Shown here: positions 34,029-40,002 of the stretch, piece after piece | Position numbering within the stretch: the stretch's first letter is position 1 | Layout: each line of letters starts with the position of its first letter | Assembly (NCBI GenBank): GCA_024698325.1 | Contig: JAILRG010000140.1 | Span: 1-40,002, forward strand | DNA length: 40,002 nt | Source of the DNA: Treponema sp. | GTDB taxonomy: Bacteria > Spirochaetota > Spirochaetia > Treponematales > Treponemataceae | Reading direction: 5' to 3' | Notes under the pieces: model-generated | Database searches by the model: none | The model's input: only the letters and a program-made list of their open reading frames with translations | Told to the model about the DNA's origin: nothing | Position numbers and translations under genes: made by a program

Positions 34029-35291
34029 ATGAAAAACGCACGAAAATATACTTTTATGGCGGCCGCAGCTCTTGCGCTTTTGCTTTCCGGCTGCGCCAAT
34101 AATGATGACTTTACCGAAGCAAGTGGCGGAAAACGGCCTGCAGACGCAGTAACTGTTCAGCTGGGAGCCGGCTCTTTAAGCACCGCTGCCCGCAGCAACG
34201 CCGCCGCCACCGACGACACGCAGCGCTGGTTCAACGCCGGCGACCAGGTGAGCATAAGCGCAAGCGACGGAAACACCGACCAGGAGGCCGTCATCTTCCA
34301 GCGTACGTCAACCGACGACCAGACCTGGACGGAGACCGTATCCGGTAAGTACCTCCTCTGGACAAGCGACACGCTCACCTTCAAGGCATACTATCCCGCC
34401 AATGTAGATGGAACGTCGATGACCGCCTTCACCCTGCCCACCGACCAGAGCAGCGTGGACAAAATCGCCCTTGCCGACTATATGACCAAAACGGCCGATA
34501 TCACACGTCCCGCCAGCGGCAGCGACATCCAGATGCAGCTGGAGCGCAAGATGGCCCGCGTCATCGTACGCATCAGCGGCTTCGGCAGCCAGTACTACGA
34601 TGACGAGAAGACCGTCAGCAACGTCCACATCTACAGCGAAAGCAGCGGCATTGAAGACGGCAATCCCACGGGCAGCAGCACCGAAATCACCCCATACGCA
34701 CAGGGCACCGGTGGCCAAGGCACCTCCTACACCGCCCTCGTAGTGCCTGGCTATGGTGACAGCGGCGCCACCTTCATCCAGCTGACCGACGGCGAAGGCA
34801 GCACCCTCCGCGTGAAGGGCATCCCCGAACTGGAGGCAGGCTACAGCTACACCTTCAACCTCACAGTGGGTAAGAACACCATCCAGGTGCAGAGCGTCAC
34901 CGTACAGGATTGGACCGGCGAGACCCTCACAGGCGAACAGGCTGAGGAGGCAAGCGCCACCATCACCGTAACGTGGAACAACGATGATATAACCGGCAAT
35001 TCGGGAACTTCTTTCACCAAGGACGGTGTCACTATAACTGCCGGCATGATAGACTTCAGAGATAAGAATTTCATGGAGGGCGGAACATTTACCACCACCC
35101 TCGGCAACTTCACCAAGATTGAAGTGACTACAGGGGCTTTTGACGCATCAGGCACAGGCTGGTCTGGCAGTATGCAAAGCGCCACCTGGACCGGCAATGC
35201 TTCCAGCGTATCGTTCAGCGGCGATATTATGGGTATGGGCGGCATGGAGGGCGATACCAAGTTTGTGTTCACCATTGAGCCGACGAACTGA
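34029..35291 (+). CDS. Fimbrillin-like lipoprotein (Bacteroidota type), second
   Basis: 420 residues; GAGGAGG 6 bases before the ATG. Lipobox LLSG-C (Cys about 22), then NNDDF, as commonly seen after the Cys in Bacteroidota fimbrillins. The sequence continues with AARSNAAATDD, WFNAGDQVSISASDG, YLLWTSDTLTFKAYYPA and MQLERKMARVIVRISGFG (the hydrophobic core of the N-terminal domain), then VVPGYGDSGATFIQLTDGEG and YSYTFNLTVGKNTI, which are typical of the C-terminal domain. The last 120 residues (from about 305) form another beta domain with Gly- and Thr-rich strands. It pairs with the gene before it and may form the second subunit of a surface polymer. Transfer from a Bacteroidota donor is likely. 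Confidence 0.88.
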   Translation: MKNARKYTFMAAAALALLLSGCANNDDFTEASGGKRPADAVTVQLGAGSLSTAARSNAAATDDTQRWFNAGDQVSISASDGNTDQEAVIFQRTSTDDQTWTETVSGKYLLWTSDTLTFKAYYPANVDGTSMTAFTLPTDQSSVDKIALADYMTKTADITRPASGSDIQMQLERKMARVIVRISGFGSQYYDDEKTVSNVHIYSESSGIEDGNPTGSSTEITPYAQGTGGQGTSYTALVVPGYGDSGATFIQLTDGEGSTLRVKGIPELEAGYSYTFNLTVGKNTIQVQSVTVQDWTGETLTGEQAEEASATITVTWNNDDITGNSGTSFTKDGVTITAGMIDFRDKNFMEGGTFTTTLGNFTKIEVTTGAFDASGTGWSGSMQSATWTGNASSVSFSGDIMGMGGMEGDTKFVFTIEPTN

Positions 35292-35358
35292 ACGCTCCCC
35301 GCTCGGGGTCTGTACCCCGCGTGAGACCCGCAAAATGCGTTCTTTGAAGCAATGACGC

Positions 35359-35399
35359 CGCCCGGAAGTCCTCATGAGAAGACTTCCGGGCGACTTTTT
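35359..35399 (+). terminator. Strong intrinsic terminator after the fimbrillin genes
   Basis: A perfect 12-base stem (35359-35370 with 35381-35392), a 10-base loop and a T-run (35395-35399). It closes the poly-G lipoprotein/fimbrillin transcription unit. Confidence 0.9.
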
Positions 35400-35440
35400 A
35401 TTCTTGAAAATGGCGCCCGGTCTGCTTGCTAGTTGAAAAC

Positions 35441-35469
35441 TTGACGAACCTGTAAAGGCAGGATATAGT
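35441..35469 (+). promoter_or_regulatory. Sigma70 promoter of the candidate small RNA
   Basis: TTGACG (35441-35446), a 17-base spacer and TATAGT (35464-35469). No coding region follows for about 370 bases, but a terminator lies 58 bases on. Confidence 0.65.
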
Positions 35470-35475
35470 AAAAGA

Positions 35476-35572
35476 AAGCGGGGACGCAAAGCAGAAAAGC
35501 GACCGCCTCCGTTGAGTTATTGTTATAACCGCCCGAAGTCTGGATCACTTCATATAGGGCGGTTTTTTTATG
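35476..35572 (+). ncRNA. Candidate small RNA of about 97 nt
   Basis: Bounded by the promoter at 35441-35469 and an intrinsic terminator: AACCGCCC/GGGCGGTT (35527-35534 with 35557-35564), inner GAAGT/ACTTC, then T-run. The 5' part has GGGACGCAAAGC (35481-35492), which equals the core strand of c-di-GMP-I (GEMM) riboswitches, but the matching 5' half of that riboswitch is absent. It also has CCUCC (35507-35511 region), which could pair with ribosome binding sites. No family is assigned. Confidence 0.5.
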
Positions 35573-35587
35573 CTCTCAGTCCTATTT

Positions 35588-35745
35588 CGAGTTTGCCACG
35601 GCAAGGACGGGGCAAACTCGGTAAGTTCGCCATGAGGCGAACGGCGCACCAGGGATAGGAGCAGCAGCCCGCAAGGGCTGTTCCGAAGCGGATTGGCAAC
35701 GAAGTTCCAAGCCGCGGAGGAATGGAGCGCCCTTAGCGCGTGATT
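35588..35745. repeat. Palindrome-rich element right of the fimbrillin island
   Basis: Perfect 10-base inverted repeat CGAGTTTGCC/GGCAAACTCG (35588-35597, 35611-35620), then GTTCGCC-atga-GGCGAAC (35625-35642) and CAGCCC-gcaa-GGGCTG (35665-35680). The first shares a core with CGAGTTTTG at the island's left side. No gene is seen until 35846. Confidence 0.6.
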
Positions 35746-35845
35746 GTGGCACGGAAAGCATGGTACGGATCCTCCGCCGTCAAACAGACGCACGAGAGCT
35801 CTATTCTTCCCTTTTCTTGGCCACTGCACTATACTTGCCCCTGTT

Positions 35846-37000
35846 ATGAAATCCTACACAAAAGAAGAAATGGCGGCCATATATGCCGCCCGCAAAGAAA
35901 AGCTCTTTGCATACATGAAGGAAAATGGCATTACGGCCGTGGTTTTTGAAGACTGCGAAGAACGCCGGAACCCTGCCGTACGCTATTTTTCGGGTCATCC
36001 CAGCGATGCGCTTTTTATTGCCTGCCTTGCCGATAACAAGGGAAAGGCTGTCCTCATTCCCTGGGACGAAAATCTTGCCGCAGAACGCGCAATCGACTGC
36101 AAGGTTATTGCCTACAACAAATACAACCGGGAAAACACGAAGGCTGTAAAGGAAGTGCTGAACAGTTTTGGCGTTAAGGAGCGGAAAAACGTGGATATTC
36201 CGCCGGCAACCCCCTACCCCCTCTTCTTAAAATACGTTGACGCTCTTGACGGCTGGGACGTGCGGTGCCGGGAGCACAGCGTGCATGACTACGTAGTGCA
36301 GATTCGCGCCTGCAAGGACAGCTACGAGATTGACTGCACCAAAGAGGCATCCCGCATCGGCGATTTGATTATCGACAAGATTGAAGAGGGGATTCGCGGC
36401 GGTACTATCAAGACGGAGACCGACGTTGCCCTGCTTATCGAAAAGGAATGCCGGGCAAACGGCTGTGAACGCACCGGCTTTGACACACTGGCGGCAGGAC
36501 CGGCGCGCAGCTGGGCGATTCACGCCTTCCCCGGCTACACGGCGGCGCCCTGGCCGGCCCAGGGACTTTCTATTCTGGACTTTGGCGTGGTCTACGAAGG
36601 CTACACCAGCGACACGACGCTTACGGTAGCCATGGGTCCCCTTACAGAGGCACAGGAAAAACAGGTGGCGCTGGTAGAAAAAGCCGCCGAGCAGGCCCTG
36701 CCTTTCTACAAAGCCGGGCTTCCCATCCGGCAGGCAGGGGCTGCGGCAGAACTGGTCTTTTCAAAGGCAAAGCGGGTCATGCCCCACACCCTGGGCCACG
36801 GCATCGGTCTTGAAATCCACGAGTACCCCCGCATTTCCGGGAAAATTCCCGAAGAGCAGCTCTTTAAAGCAGGCATGATTGTCACGCTGGAGCCGGGGCT
36901 CTACGATGCTGAAATCGGTGGCTGCCGGCTGGAAAACGATGTGCTGATTACCGACGGCGAGCCGGAAGTGATTACCCACAGCCGCGTGATTAGGATTTGA
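35846..37000 (+). CDS. M24-family aminopeptidase (Xaa-Pro type)
   Basis: 384 residues from ATG 35846; longer readings reach into the repeat. N-terminal creatinase-type domain (about 1-155) and C-terminal pita-bread metallopeptidase domain (about 160-384). The metal ligands are in place: Asp in LDFGVVYEGYTSDTT (two Asp), His in TLGHGIGLEIHEYP, Glu in VTLEPGLY and Glu in CRLENDVLI. It cleaves N-terminal residues before proline or from short peptides, in the cytosol. A -10 box TATACT (35830-35835) is 10 bases before the ATG and no Shine-Dalgarno is present, so the leader is very short. The -35 is weak. Confidence 0.92.
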   Translation: MKSYTKEEMAAIYAARKEKLFAYMKENGITAVVFEDCEERRNPAVRYFSGHPSDALFIACLADNKGKAVLIPWDENLAAERAIDCKVIAYNKYNRENTKAVKEVLNSFGVKERKNVDIPPATPYPLFLKYVDALDGWDVRCREHSVHDYVVQIRACKDSYEIDCTKEASRIGDLIIDKIEEGIRGGTIKTETDVALLIEKECRANGCERTGFDTLAAGPARSWAIHAFPGYTAAPWPAQGLSILDFGVVYEGYTSDTTLTVAMGPLTEAQEKQVALVEKAAEQALPFYKAGLPIRQAGAAAELVFSKAKRVMPHTLGHGIGLEIHEYPRISGKIPEEQLFKAGMIVTLEPGLYDAEIGGCRLENDVLITDGEPEVITHSRVIRI

Positions 37001-37009
37001 CGCATAGGG

Positions 37010-37166
37010 CAAACTGCGCAAGGGCGTGGAGCAATTGCGAAGCAAGCCACTGGACTTGCGGGGCGGCTGCCGTAAGGCAGGCGAACCGCAAGGAAGCGGC
37101 CGAGCGTTAGCGAGTTGCGGAAGGCCCGGCCCCCGGCCGGAAACGTTCCGGCCGGGGGATGCGCCC
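37010..37166 (-). repeat. GC-rich dispersed element, second copy (minus orientation)
   Basis: Read on the minus strand: GGGCGC (37166-37161), a perfect 13-base hairpin arm pair (37130-37142 and 37146-37158), CCTTCCGC (37124-37117), then GC-rich sequence. The same order is seen at 31519-31584. No gene is seen between the M24 gene (ending 37000) and purA. Confidence 0.6.
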
Positions 37167-37220
37167 TTTTTAATACCAACATCACCTGCAAAAGGCGCTT
37201 GTCAGATTTTAGCCTGTAAA

Positions 37221-37265
37221 AACAAAAACGCCCGCACTACGGAAAACCGTACAGCGCGGGCGTTT
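37221..37265 (-). terminator. Intrinsic terminator after purA (works in both directions)
   Basis: AAACGCCCGC (37226-37235) pairs with GCGGGCGTTT (37256-37265); an inner stem TACGG/CCGTA (37238-37250) sits in the loop. On the minus strand it is followed by U5-G-U5. Confidence 0.85.
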
Positions 37266-37282
37266 GCTTTATGCGGGAACGC

Positions 37283-38509
37283 TTATTTTTCCCACGGGTT
37301 TTTGCGAATGAACGTCTCGTTTCTCTCGTAGCCGACGGAGATGATGCCGACCGGGACTTTGCAGTAGTCTTCGATGAACTCTACATAATCGCGTGCGGGC
37401 TTCGGCAATTCTTCGTAGCTGCGGCACTCTTTTAGGCTCTTTTTCCAGCCGCCGAATTTTTCGAGCACCGGCTTTGCATGCTCCATTGCGGTGACGCTTG
37501 CGGGGAAGTCGGTAACGATTTTGCCGTCAACGTCGTAGGCGACACAGGCTTCGATTTCGTCAAAGGTGTCGTAAATGTCCAGGTGCGTAAGCACGAGGCT
37601 GTCAATTGAGTTTACGCGGCAGGCGTAGCGCAGGGCAACCAGGTCGAGGTACCCGCAGCGGCGGGCGCGGCCGGTTGTAACGCCGTATTCGCGGCCTGTC
37701 TTGCGTACATATTCGCAAAGTTCGCCTTCGCTTTCGTTGTTGAACTCGGTGGGCATCGGGCCGTTTCCGACGCGTGTCTGATATGCCTTGAATACGCCGA
37801 GGATTTTGTCCAAATCGTGCGGGCCGATACCGCAGCCGGTAGCAGCGCCTGCAGAGCAGGATGCGCCGGAAGAAACATACGGGTAGGTGCCGCTGTCGAT
37901 GTCGAGCATTGCGCCCTGTGCGCCTTCAAACAGGATGTTTTCATCCTTGAATTCGTACATTTTTGCGGTCAGGTCGACGCGCATTGAAAGCAGCTTGTCC
38001 TTGTATTTGTCGAGGTAGGCTTTGTCTTCGCCATCGTACTCGGCCATTTTTTCGGCCCAGTCCAAATCAGCAAGGCGAAGGCCATCGCGCTCTGCTTTTT
38101 CGCTGTAAGCGATGCCGATGCCACGGCCGGTTGTACCAATCGGGCGCTTTCTTGCAGCATCGCGGTCTTTATCCATCTGGCGGTAGCGGGGCAGGATGAT
38201 GTGGGCGCGGTCAGAGATGAATACGCGGCCTTCCCAGTTTATGCCGTTGTCTTTGAGCATCTGCAGTTCGTTGAACAGCGCCTCGGGATCGATGACCATG
38301 CCGGCACCAAGAAATACAGATTTGTTCGGATAGAGGATTCCAGACGGAACCTGATGAAGTGCATACTGCTTGCCGTCTACGACAATGGTGTGCCCGGCGT
38401 TCGGACCGCCTGCATACCGCACTACATATTTTGCATCCTCGGCAAGATAATCAACAATTTTGCCTTTTCCTTCATCGCCCCACTGGGCACCGATGACAAC
38501 GACCTTCAT
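37283..38509 (-). CDS. purA: Adenylosuccinate synthetase
   Basis: 408 residues from ATG 38509 (upstream in-frame codons lie in the promoter region and are ignored). Joins IMP and aspartate using GTP to make adenylosuccinate, the first step from IMP to AMP. The GTP loop GDEGKGK (11-17) has catalytic Asp 12, and NAGHTI holds catalytic His 40. Other family motifs are GTTGRGIGIAYSEKAER and TTGRARRCGYLDLVALRYA. The length is a little under that of E. coli PurA (432). It has its own promoter and terminator; a hairpin and U7 sit directly before the ATG. Confidence 0.97.
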   Translation of the reverse strand: MKVVVIGAQWGDEGKGKIVDYLAEDAKYVVRYAGGPNAGHTIVVDGKQYALHQVPSGILYPNKSVFLGAGMVIDPEALFNELQMLKDNGINWEGRVFISDRAHIILPRYRQMDKDRDAARKRPIGTTGRGIGIAYSEKAERDGLRLADLDWAEKMAEYDGEDKAYLDKYKDKLLSMRVDLTAKMYEFKDENILFEGAQGAMLDIDSGTYPYVSSGASCSAGAATGCGIGPHDLDKILGVFKAYQTRVGNGPMPTEFNNESEGELCEYVRKTGREYGVTTGRARRCGYLDLVALRYACRVNSIDSLVLTHLDIYDTFDEIEACVAYDVDGKIVTDFPASVTAMEHAKPVLEKFGGWKKSLKECRSYEELPKPARDYVEFIEDYCKVPVGIISVGYERNETFIRKNPWEK

Positions 38510-38542
38510 AAAAAAAGCCCCCAAAATTAACTTTCTGGGGGC
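38510..38542 (-). terminator. Terminator directly before the purA start codon
   Basis: Minus strand: GCCCCCA (38542-38536) pairs with TGGGGGC (38523-38517), then U7 (38516-38510), immediately followed by the purA ATG. It is placed to end transcription of the 38595 esterase gene and overlaps the purA promoter/leader. Confidence 0.7.
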
Positions 38543-38543
38543 G

Positions 38544-38572
38544 AGTGTAACATATTTATGCAGCAGTTTCAA
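38544..38572 (-). promoter_or_regulatory. Sigma70 promoter of purA
   Basis: Minus strand: TTGAAA (38572-38567), a 17-base spacer, TACACT (38549-38544). The expected start (about 38538) lies inside the 5' arm of the hairpin, so mRNA from this promoter would not form the full terminator. The leader would be about 29 bases. Confidence 0.6.
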
Positions 38573-38594
38573 TAAATCTGCATAGTATTGCAGT

Positions 38595-40002
38595 TTACTC
38601 TACTGTCAGCGTCAGGTTGCTGTATTCGACATACGCACAGCGCGCGGTGTAAACGCCGGCGTACATGTTTTCCTTGTCATACTCTGTCAAATCGACGGTG
38701 TAGGTGACTGGCGCTTCCTTTCCGTACTGCACGGTTACCGCATTGCCTTTTTTAGTCAGCGACAGTTCTACCACGGTGTCCTTTGCGGGAACTGCCTCGA
38801 CGGCATGGGGATTTTCCTGCAAGGCGGTGTCGATACGGGCAAAGCCTGCCGCCCACTTATCGGCATTTGCAATCTTTAGGGCACCGGAAGCGACGTAGGT
38901 GCTGTTCATGCCGCCGGCATTCGTATCGATAATCACGTTGTCGCGGAGCATAAGTCCAAAAGACACCTGATTGTTAGCCTTGATGTTGCGGATTTTTGCG
39001 GTTGCCTTCAGCGTAAAATCTGCAGTGACCGGGAGCCGCTGGAAGTAGAAAAGCAGGCCGTCTTCGCTGCCGGCGATTTTTCCGCAGTCCTTGCTGCCGT
39101 CTTTCATGCCCGAATGCATGATGACGCCGCCAGCTGTTTCTTCAATCTCGTTCAAATCGGGGTTGGCGGCTTTTGACGCGCCGCCGATGCTGCCGAAAGC
39201 GCTTCCCCACCACGGCTCTTTTGTTTCGAAATTGCTGCTCTTGGCTGCCGGCGCTCCATAGCCCGGTTCGACATACGCCTTGTTCACCAGAGCTTCCTTG
39301 TCATACACCGGCTCGGCGAGCTTCTTTGCAGTAAGTTTTTTAAAAGCCTTGTCCTTAGCGGCAAGGTCTTCTACAAGCAGCTTTGCGACGACTGATGCGC
39401 CGTAGGCATTCAGGTGCGTCGTGTCGAGGCTTGCTTCTTTTGAGCCTGTCTGCGCATGGAGTTTTGCAGCTTCGGCGCCCAGTTTTTCGTACAGCGCCTT
39501 TGTGTTTGCCGTCTGGTCAACGACGGTCACTTTTACGGCAGAACCCAGGCTGCGGATTGCCTGAGGGTAGTCGCCGCCGGGGAATTCTGAGGAGCCGGCC
39601 GTTACGTGCACGACGGCGCCCTCATACGTTCCGCTCTTGTTCAGGCGGACGATGGGCGTTACCAGAACAGGCGTTGCACCTGCTTCCTGTGCGAGCTTTA
39701 CATAGTTTTCGTAGAGCGAATTCTGGAAAGAACCGGCGGTATCTTTGTCTCCATTCGGATTTGTGTAGCGCTCGGCTTCGAGTTTTTCATCATTATGACC
39801 GAAAGCGATTATCAGGTAATCGCCTTTGCGGATATTCTGCTGCAAGAGCGCGTAGTTTTTTGCTGAGCCGGCATCGGTTCTAAAGCTGAGTGATGAGCGG
39901 CCGCTGACAGCCAGGTTCACGACGGCGGCTTTCTTACCGTTCAGATAATCCTGTACTTTCGTGCCAAAGCCATAGCGCGGAATGTAGTACGGATCATTAA
40001 AC
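38595..40002 (-). CDS. SGNH/GDSL esterase, CE12-like (pectin/rhamnogalacturonan acetylesterase type), 5' end cut
   Basis: The gene runs off the right edge; the last 469 residues are visible. The frame stays open to base 40001 with DPYYIPRYGFGTKVQDYL, so the start and the GDSL nucleophile block are outside. Visible blocks are VVNLAVSGRSSLSF (block II Gly), IIAFGHNDEK (block III, Asn) and DTTHLNAYGA (block V, catalytic Asp and His). Such enzymes remove acetyl groups from pectin-type polysaccharides. From about residue 250 of the visible part a second beta-rich domain (about 200 residues) follows, ending LTVE, perhaps carbohydrate binding. A pectin-using host lifestyle is inferred from this gene alone. 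Confidence 0.8.
   Translation of the reverse strand, partial: FNDPYYIPRYGFGTKVQDYLNGKKAAVVNLAVSGRSSLSFRTDAGSAKNYALLQQNIRKGDYLIIAFGHNDEKLEAERYTNPNGDKDTAGSFQNSLYENYVKLAQEAGATPVLVTPIVRLNKSGTYEGAVVHVTAGSSEFPGGDYPQAIRSLGSAVKVTVVDQTANTKALYEKLGAEAAKLHAQTGSKEASLDTTHLNAYGASVVAKLLVEDLAAKDKAFKKLTAKKLAEPVYDKEALVNKAYVEPGYGAPAAKSSNFETKEPWWGSAFGSIGGASKAANPDLNEIEETAGGVIMHSGMKDGSKDCGKIAGSEDGLLFYFQRLPVTADFTLKATAKIRNIKANNQVSFGLMLRDNVIIDTNAGGMNSTYVASGALKIANADKWAAGFARIDTALQENPHAVEAVPAKDTVVELSLTKKGNAVTVQYGKEAPVTYTVDLTEYDKENMYAGVYTARCAYVEYSNLTLTVE

Noticed and set aside
35297..35329. Two mutually exclusive short stems after the second fimbrillin
   Set aside because: CCCCG/CGGGG and GGGTCT/AGACCC are short and the strong terminator follows at once; no evidence of a switch.
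35420..35500. Complete c-di-GMP-I riboswitch
   Set aside because: Only the GGGACGCAAAGC strand is present; the 5' GCAAACC strand, the tetraloop stem and the 3' stem are missing, and a promoter occupies the place of the 5' half.
35744..35845. Longer start for the M24 peptidase
   Set aside because: The extra residues come from repeat sequence and include the -10 region; the family start matches ATG 35846.
1..40002. CRISPR array, prophage, transposase or rRNA/tRNA genes
   Set aside because: None of the expected repeats or protein motifs were seen on reading both strands.

Overview
The window looks like chromosomal DNA from a treponeme (Spirochaetota) with a moderately GC-rich genome, probably a gut, rumen or oral commensal. 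This is an inference from gene content: a phosphofructokinase of the long ATP-signature type, a giant fused 2-hydroxyacyl-CoA dehydratase/activase protein, secreted TPR proteins, a TonB/ExbBD set, and a pectin-type SGNH esterase. Most of the window is ordinary housekeeping and envelope biology. There are no tRNAs, rRNAs, CRISPR arrays, prophage or transposase genes that I can see.

Layout. 1-347: the 5' end of a lipoprotein gene with Ig-like (Big_2) sequence, minus strand, with a run of nine G inside its signal-peptide codons. 534-2306: NusG-domain-II protein and RadA. 2352-6874 (minus): a four-gene operon for a MacAB-TolC-like tripartite exporter. 6994-10023 (minus): TPR lipoprotein or secreted protein, TraB-family membrane protein, YARHG protein. 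10084-13368 (plus): an unknown membrane-anchored protein and a cytosolic glycosidase of the MGH1/trehalase-like fold. 13445-14872 (minus): phosphofructokinase. 14968-17562 (minus): ExbB-ExbD-TonB plus a small FliG-N-like protein. 17709-23874 (minus): an outer-membrane barrel with a TonB-box-like N-terminus, a 977-residue TPR protein and an unknown secreted protein. 24191-28789 (minus): the 1532-residue dehydratase/activase fusion. 28846-31502: divergent SPOUT RNA methyltransferase and MurJ. 31503-35745: an accessory island. 35846-40002: M24 aminopeptidase, PurA and the 3' part of an SGNH/GDSL esterase.

The most interesting part is the accessory island plus the first 350 bases. Both hold lipoprotein genes that begin the same way: a good Shine-Dalgarno, a short start such as M-x-Q-L, then a Trp codon running into a poly-G tract, then the hydrophobic signal peptide and lipobox. 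The tract at 320-328 has nine G and keeps the gene open. The tract at 32196-32207 has twelve G and puts the gene out of frame, while eleven G would give a perfect lipoprotein. This is what a slipped-strand ON/OFF switch placed in a signal peptide looks like. The OFF gene is followed directly by two lipoproteins that read as Bacteroidota-type fimbrillins (Mfa-like/fimbrillin-like), which suggests horizontal transfer. A sigma70 promoter and an intrinsic-terminator hairpin lie between the island's left repeat region and the switch gene. The island is bordered on both sides by palindrome-rich sequence sharing a CGAGTTT(T)GC core, and a candidate small RNA follows it.

A second theme is regulation in little space. 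Several genes (the NusG-like protein, radA, the 10084 gene, trmH-like, murJ, M24) have sigma70-like -10 boxes only 6-12 bases before the ATG and no Shine-Dalgarno, suggesting leaderless or nearly leaderless mRNAs. In two places a terminator overlaps the next gene's promoter (11836-11905 and 38510-38572).
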